Source: Microbacterium halimionae (GTDB lineage: Bacteria > Actinomycetota > Actinomycetes > Actinomycetales > Microbacteriaceae). Taken from it: a DNA stretch of 64,000 nucleotides. The stretch spans positions 682,001 to 746,000 of the forward strand of contig NZ_JAAOZB010000002.1 of the NCBI RefSeq assembly GCF_011761265.1, given 5' to 3'. The number at the start of each line of letters is the position of its first letter. Position 1 is the stretch's first letter. Of the stretch, positions 59,580-64,000 are shown in pieces. Position numbers and translations under genes: made by a program. The notes under the pieces are model-generated. The model saw only the letters and a program-made list of their open reading frames with translations. It did not search any database and had not been told where the DNA came from.

Positions 59580-61729
59580 TCCACCTGCGTTGCTTTTTGG
59601 CTGAGCCACAGCACACCGAGCGGGGGCAGCGTCATCGTTGCAAGGCTCGCGTCTGATGCGGTGACGTGTCCGAAATTGCCGCTTCCTGAACCTCCGAAGT
59701 CCGTGGCATCCGTGTTGAGGATCTCTGCCCACACGCCTGGACGCGGCAGCTCGAGCTGAAAGTTCTCGATCTGAACACCCGAAAAGTTACATACGATAAC
59801 GACGGCATTGCCGTCGTCGTCGAGTCGTGAATACGAGAGAACGTTAGGGTTCCACGTTGGTGCGCCGATCCGAGAGAAAGCGGAGCCGTCATGATCCCGC
59901 TGCCACAGCGGCGCATTGTCGCGATAGATGCGATTGAGCGAGCCGACAAAGTCGTGAAGCTGCCGGTGAGAAGGCTGATCGAGAGTCCACCAGTCCAGGC
60001 TTCTTGACTCAGACCACTCGGAAAACTGTCCGAATTCTTGGCCCATAAACAGCAACTGCTTGCCGGGATGACTCCACATGTACGCCAGGAACGCACGCAT
60101 ACTGGCGAGCTGCTGCCAATGGTCGCCGGGCATCCGACTGAGGAGGCTGCCTTTTCCGTGCACAACTTCGTCGTGGCTGATGGGGAGAATAAAGTTCTCG
60201 CTGAAGGCATACACAAACGAAAACGCGAGTTCGCTCTCGTGATGAGACCGGTACATCGGGTCACGGCCCATGTACACGAGAGAGTCGTTCATCCAGCCCA
60301 TGTTCCACTTGCTGCCAAAGCCAAGACCTGACTGACTAGTTGGAGCCGTGACACCTGGATAGCTGGTGGATTCTTCGGCGATCATCGCGACGCCCGGGTG
60401 CTGCTTGTAGACGGTCGCATTCACCTCTTGGAGAAAACGAATAGCCTCGAGGTTTTCTCGACCACCATAGATGTTTGGCTCCCACTCGCCTTCTTCTCGC
60501 GAGTAGTCGAGGTATAGCATCGACGCGACTGCATCTACGCGAAGTCCATCGACGTGGAACTCCTCGAACCAGTAGAGCGCGTTCGCGACGAGAAAGTTGC
60601 GCACCTCGCTGCGTCCGTAATCGAAAATCAACGTTCCCCATTCGCGGTGCTCACCGCGGCGAGGGTCCGGGTGCTCGTAGACCGCTTCGCCATCGAATTG
60701 AGCGAGCGCAAAAGCGTCTTTCGGAAAGTGGCCCGGTACCCAATCGACGATCACTCCGATGCCGGCTTCGTGGAGCCGATCAATCAGATATCGAACATCA
60801 TCGGGTGAGCCGAACCTACTGGTTGGAGCGTAATAGCCGCTGACCTGGTAGCCCCACGAACCTCCAAAAGGGTGCTCCGCGAGAGGCATGAATTCGACGT
60901 GCGTGAAGCCCAACGAGGTGACGTACGGAATGAGTTCATCCGCGAGCTCACGGTACGAGAGGCCTTCGCGCCACGACCCGACGTGAAGCTCGTAGATCGA
61001 CATCGGTTGCCGGTGCGGAGCGGATTCAGCACGTGTCGCGATCCACGCCGAGTCCTGCCACTCATAGTCAGAATCAGTAACGATTGACGCTGTTCCGGGC
61101 GGAACTTCGGCAGCGCGCGCCATCGGGTCAGCCTTCATAATCCATGCCCCATTGCGGGTCAAGATTTCGAACTTGTAGGTAGACCCAACTCCAACCTTGG
61201 GCACGAACAGCTCCCAGATACCACTCGATCCGAGCGATCGCATCGAGTGTCCACCACCGTCCCAGCCGTTGAAGTCGCCTACGACGCGCACTGCCTGCGC
61301 ATGCGGAGCCCACACTGCGAAGGCCGTTCCTGATACACCGTCATCGACGAGTTGGTGCGAGCCCAGTACCGTCCAAAGCTTTTCGTGTCTGCCCTCATGA
61401 ATGAGGTGGGTGTCGAGCTCTCCGAGCGTGGGGAGGTGCCGGTACGGGTCATCCTCGACGTACTCAGTACCGTCTTCGTACGTCGCGGAAATCTCATAGG
61501 AGGAAGGATCGACGAAGAACGAACCTTCCCATATTCCCGCCCGTACATGGTCGAGTTCCACGGTGCGGCCGTCTATGAACTGAGCCGCTACGGTTTTGGC
61601 CAGCGGCCTACGCACACGAAGAACCCATCCGACGCCTGAGGGGTCGGCGTGGATGCCCAGAACGTCGTGCGGCGCGTAGTACGAACCGGTAGCGAGAGTG
61701 TCAAGTATGCGCGGATCTATTGTGCTCAT
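59576..61729 (-). CDS. glgB: 1,4-alpha-glucan branching enzyme
   Basis: 717 residues, GH13. It adds alpha-1,6 branches to glucan. Domains in order: an N-terminal carbohydrate-binding region, GTAFAVWAPHAQAVRVVGDF, the catalytic barrel with MPLAEHPFGGSWGYQVSGYY, VDWVPGHFPKD, GLRVDAVASMLYLDYSR (nucleophile Asp) and IAEESTSYPGV (acid Glu), PISHDEVVHGKGSL, and an all-beta C domain. The ATG at 61729 follows AAGGAGAACTC. It overlaps the glgE stop by four bases, so glgE-glgB form one operon for alpha-glucan synthesis. Confidence 0.95.
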   Translation of the reverse strand: MSTIDPRILDTLATGSYYAPHDVLGIHADPSGVGWVLRVRRPLAKTVAAQFIDGRTVELDHVRAGIWEGSFFVDPSSYEISATYEDGTEYVEDDPYRHLPTLGELDTHLIHEGRHEKLWTVLGSHQLVDDGVSGTAFAVWAPHAQAVRVVGDFNGWDGGGHSMRSLGSSGIWELFVPKVGVGSTYKFEILTRNGAWIMKADPMARAAEVPPGTASIVTDSDYEWQDSAWIATRAESAPHRQPMSIYELHVGSWREGLSYRELADELIPYVTSLGFTHVEFMPLAEHPFGGSWGYQVSGYYAPTSRFGSPDDVRYLIDRLHEAGIGVIVDWVPGHFPKDAFALAQFDGEAVYEHPDPRRGEHREWGTLIFDYGRSEVRNFLVANALYWFEEFHVDGLRVDAVASMLYLDYSREEGEWEPNIYGGRENLEAIRFLQEVNATVYKQHPGVAMIAEESTSYPGVTAPTSQSGLGFGSKWNMGWMNDSLVYMGRDPMYRSHHESELAFSFVYAFSENFILPISHDEVVHGKGSLLSRMPGDHWQQLASMRAFLAYMWSHPGKQLLFMGQEFGQFSEWSESRSLDWWTLDQPSHRQLHDFVGSLNRIYRDNAPLWQRDHDGSAFSRIGAPTWNPNVLSYSRLDDDGNAVVIVCNFSGVQIENFQLELPRPGVWAEILNTDATDFGGSGSGNFGHVTASDASLATMTLPPLGVLWLSQKATQVD

Positions 61730-63807
61730 GAGTTCTCCTTGACGTGCAGGATGTGGACGGGTTCGTTGAAGGCATCGAGGCGCACAAAGTTGTGATCGCT
61801 CCACGCCCACCGCGCACCCGTCACGAGGTCTTCAACATCGAATGTGTCGCCCGGTGAGACGCCCCAGATGCGGGTGTCGAGGTGCACAGTGGTTTGGCGG
61901 GCGGAATGGGGATCGACGTTTACGACAACGATGATCGTGTCGGAACGACCGTCTTCGGTGAAAGCTCCATCGATGTGTTTCGAATAGACGAGAATCGCGT
62001 CGTCGTCGCTCCAGTGCGCGGAGAAATTCCTCAGTTGTCGAAGCGCCGGATGCGCGGCTCGAATCTCGTTGAGTTTTCGAATAAACGGAGCGAGAGAATC
62101 ATCGGCTGCCGCGGCCGCTTCCCAATCGCGGAACTTGTATTCGTACTTCTCGTTGTCGATGTTCTCTTCGGCGCCAGGACGAGCAACGTTTTCGAAGAGC
62201 TCGAATCCGGCGTACACGCCGTAGCTTGGCGCAGCTGTCGCGGCGACTGCCGCCCGAATCTGAAATCCTGGCCGGCCGCCGTACTGGAGGTACTCGGTGA
62301 GGATGTCTGGTGTGTTCACGAAAAGGTTCGGCCGCATAAAGTCGGCGGTTTCGTGAGAGACCTCACCAAGAAATTCTTCGAGCTCCTGCTTCGTATTGCG
62401 CCACGTGAAGTAGGAGTAACTCTGCTGGAAACCTGCTGTGGCGAGTCCCTGCATAATTGCGGGTCGTGAGAACGCTTCCGCTAGGAACACGACGTCAGGG
62501 AACTCGTCATTTACTCGCGCGATAAGCCATTCCCAAAACTGGAGTGGCTTTGTGTGAGGGTTATCCACCCGAAAGATCTGAACACCCTGCGAGATCCAAA
62601 GACGCACAACGCGAAGTACTTCTGCGCTGAGACCATCCGGATCGATATCGAAGTTCAGCGGGTAAATGTCTTGGTATTTCTTCGGCGGGTTTTCCGCGTA
62701 TGCGATCGTGCCGTCCGGCAAAGTCGTGAACCACTCCGGGTGCGCTGCCACCCACGGGTGGTCGGGTGCTGCTTGGAGTGCGAGGTCGAGAGCGACCTCG
62801 ATCCCGTATTCTCGCGCCGCAGATACGAACTCACGGAAGTCTTCTAGCGTGCCGAGATCTGGATGGACGCTATCGTGGCCGCCGTCCGCGCTCCCGATCG
62901 CCCAGGGTGAGCCTGGCTCTCCTGCGGCCGCAGTAAGCGAGTTGTTCTTCCCCTTGCGATTGCGGTGGCCAATCGGGTGAATCGGCGGCAGATACAGCAC
63001 ATCGAAGCCCATGTCCGCCACAGCGGGGAGCCGCTTCGCGGCAGTGGCAAATGTGCCGCTGTGCACAGCACCATCGTTATCGATGAAAGCTCCTTCTGAC
63101 CTCGGAAAAAACTCGTACCACGCGCCGACGCCAGCGCGTTCGCGCTCAACGATGATCGTTGATTGCTCGGTTAGCGTGCTCAACGACTGAAGCGGGCGTG
63201 CCCGCAGGAACGCAGCGATTTGGGCATCTCCGACGAGGTCCAACGCGGCTGCGTCGTCTACTGTGTCGTCTCGAAGCGAGGCTGCGGCTTTCTTCAGTGT
63301 GCGCCGCTCGGCTGTTGGCCGAGTGCTCTCAGCCGCTGCCCTGAGGAGCAGGAGTGCTCCAGTTTCACGCATGAGTTCGCTATCGACACCAGCCGCTATT
63401 TTCAGAGCAGCCGCATGACGCCACGTCGCGAAGTCGTCGGTGAAAGACTCAAAGTGAAACTGCCATACCCCGGGCTCACGCAGTTCGACGTCGCACGACC
63501 AGCGGTCAAGACCCGGAGCTGTGTGCTCAAGTCGATGAAGCGACGTGTCACCAGAAGGCGCCTGTAAACGCAGGTGAACGCCGATGAGGTCGTGGCCATC
63601 CCGAAAAGCAGTCACCATGAACGGCACAACCTCGCCGACAAACGCCTTCGGTCTATACCTCCCGGGTGCCGAAGGATGCAAAACCGACGTGGGGATCCGC
63701 CCAACCAGAGTCGGGAAGCTCGTCGGCCACTGCTCGATCGAGCGATTCGGCAACGCTGTCGCGCTGCGCCACGAAGAAGAGGTCACGGATTGCTCTGTGG
63801 TATCCAC
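61726..63807 (-). CDS. glgE: Alpha-1,4-glucan:maltose-1-phosphate maltosyltransferase
   Basis: 693 residues, GH13_3. It extends alpha-glucan with maltose from maltose-1-phosphate, the actinobacterial GlgE route. Landmarks are LVGRIPTSVLHP, GAWYEFFPRSEG, DVLYLPPIHPIGHRNRKGKNN, the maltose-phosphate pocket ENPPKKYQDIYPLNFD, VQIFRVDNPHTKPL with the nucleophile Asp, and VFLAEAFSRP with the acid Glu. The GTG at 63807 is set by a minus-strand -10 (TAGGTT) ending six bases upstream. It is coupled to glgB. Confidence 0.94.
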   Translation of the reverse strand: MDTTEQSVTSSSWRSATALPNRSIEQWPTSFPTLVGRIPTSVLHPSAPGRYRPKAFVGEVVPFMVTAFRDGHDLIGVHLRLQAPSGDTSLHRLEHTAPGLDRWSCDVELREPGVWQFHFESFTDDFATWRHAAALKIAAGVDSELMRETGALLLLRAAAESTRPTAERRTLKKAAASLRDDTVDDAAALDLVGDAQIAAFLRARPLQSLSTLTEQSTIIVERERAGVGAWYEFFPRSEGAFIDNDGAVHSGTFATAAKRLPAVADMGFDVLYLPPIHPIGHRNRKGKNNSLTAAAGEPGSPWAIGSADGGHDSVHPDLGTLEDFREFVSAAREYGIEVALDLALQAAPDHPWVAAHPEWFTTLPDGTIAYAENPPKKYQDIYPLNFDIDPDGLSAEVLRVVRLWISQGVQIFRVDNPHTKPLQFWEWLIARVNDEFPDVVFLAEAFSRPAIMQGLATAGFQQSYSYFTWRNTKQELEEFLGEVSHETADFMRPNLFVNTPDILTEYLQYGGRPGFQIRAAVAATAAPSYGVYAGFELFENVARPGAEENIDNEKYEYKFRDWEAAAAADDSLAPFIRKLNEIRAAHPALRQLRNFSAHWSDDDAILVYSKHIDGAFTEDGRSDTIIVVVNVDPHSARQTTVHLDTRIWGVSPGDTFDVEDLVTGARWAWSDHNFVRLDAFNEPVHILHVKENS

Positions 63808-63813
63808 CTACCG

Positions 63814-63819
63814 AACCTA
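63814..63819 (-). promoter_or_regulatory. -10 element of glgE-glgB (leaderless)
   Basis: On the minus strand TAGGTT ends six bases before the GTG at 63807, with no ribosome binding site between. Confidence 0.5.
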
Positions 63820-63859
63820 TCGCGAGCATGGCAACCCTGCAGCTATCAACTTGAGTGTG

Positions 63860-64000
63860 CTAAGAGGCGCGAAAAAGATGCATCGAGGTCGGCGGCATGT
63901 TGACGGCGCCACCCGGGACGTAGCTATCGCCCGGTACGAGCGGGACGTCGTCGGCGCTCGACCACAGGGACGTGAATCCCTGCACATCGTCAACGAGAGG
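63860..64000 (-). CDS. C-terminal end of an unidentified protein (partial)
   Basis: An open frame enters from the right edge on the minus strand and ends with TAG at 63862-63860. The 46 visible residues include DDVQGFTSLWSSADDVPL, then VPGDSYVPGG and MPPTSMHLFRAS, a strand-rich ending like the C-terminal beta-domain of GH13-type glucan enzymes such as debranching enzymes. Position upstream of glgE-glgB fits, but the evidence is too thin for a name. It ends 52 bases before the glgE start. Confidence 0.45.
   Translation of the reverse strand, partial: PLVDDVQGFTSLWSSADDVPLVPGDSYVPGGAVNMPPTSMHLFRAS

Overview
The window is a gene-dense stretch of chromosome (about 60% G+C by eye) from a high-G+C actinobacterium, most likely a Microbacteriaceae close to Microbacterium. 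The evidence is the conserved order leuCD-murA-plsC-gpsA-ddl-thiL-rsmD-recG-coaD-DUF177-rpmF-rnc-mutM-smc-ftsY, then ffh, rpsP-khpA-rimM-trmD, rplS-lepB-rnhB-DUF2469-yraN-comM-dprA-xerC, then rpsB-tsf-pyrH-frr-cdsA, together with frequent GTG starts, many leaderless genes and an actinobacterial GlgE/GlgB pair. This identification is by recognition of families and gene order, not by a database search.

Layout. 1-9 kb: end of a YidC/Oxa1-like insertase, an acyl-CoA ligase and an Old Yellow Enzyme, methionine sulfoxide reductases msrB-msrA, a flavin monooxygenase-like protein, a two-gene K+ uptake system (TrkH/KtrB and an RCK subunit), and an ECF sigma factor coupled to a membrane DUF4349 protein. 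9.3-10.5 kb: a yybP-ykoY (Mn2+) riboswitch and its terC gene. 10.5-11.75 kb: a nuclease-like gene bracketed by two copies, in opposite orientation, of a long palindromic repeat. 11.8-18.3 kb: a leucine leader peptide, leuCD, then cell-wall and phospholipid genes (murA, plsC, gpsA, ddl). 18.3-34.6 kb: thiL, rsmD/recG, coaD, ribosomal L32, RNase III, mutM, smc, both SRP-pathway GTPases (ftsY, ffh), and lipoate synthesis (lipB-lipA) beside a TetR regulator. 34.5-36.5 kb: a GCS2-family ligase and a paired SMR transporter. 36.7-41.3 kb: ribosome and tRNA maturation (rpsP, khpA, rimM, trmD, rplS), a decayed pyruvate kinase remnant, and map. 41.4-47.3 kb: secretion (lepB), rnhB, yraN, comM, dprA, xerC. 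47.3-53.7 kb: envelope proteins, then translation and lipid genes (rpsB, tsf, pyrH, frr, cdsA) and a DivIVA-domain protein. 53.8-64 kb: a lytic transglycosylase, small conserved proteins, a hydrolase, an AI-2E-family exporter, a composite membrane/lipoprotein, a redox-dead CnoX-like protein, glgB and glgE, and the end of a truncated gene.

Most of this is housekeeping. I see no CRISPR array, prophage, rRNA or tRNA gene. The items most worth a second look are: (i) a leaderless 14-codon leucine leader whose Leu codons are perfectly complementary to the leuC Shine-Dalgarno; (ii) the roughly 1.2-kb nuclease cassette between inverted palindromic repeats; (iii) the recurring -10 box ending 6-9 nt before start codons, which implies widespread leaderless transcription and lets several starts be set; (iv) the pyruvate kinase remnant; and (v) a 15-bp six-copy tandem repeat inside rpsP. 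I do not see a clearly undescribed defence or mobile system.
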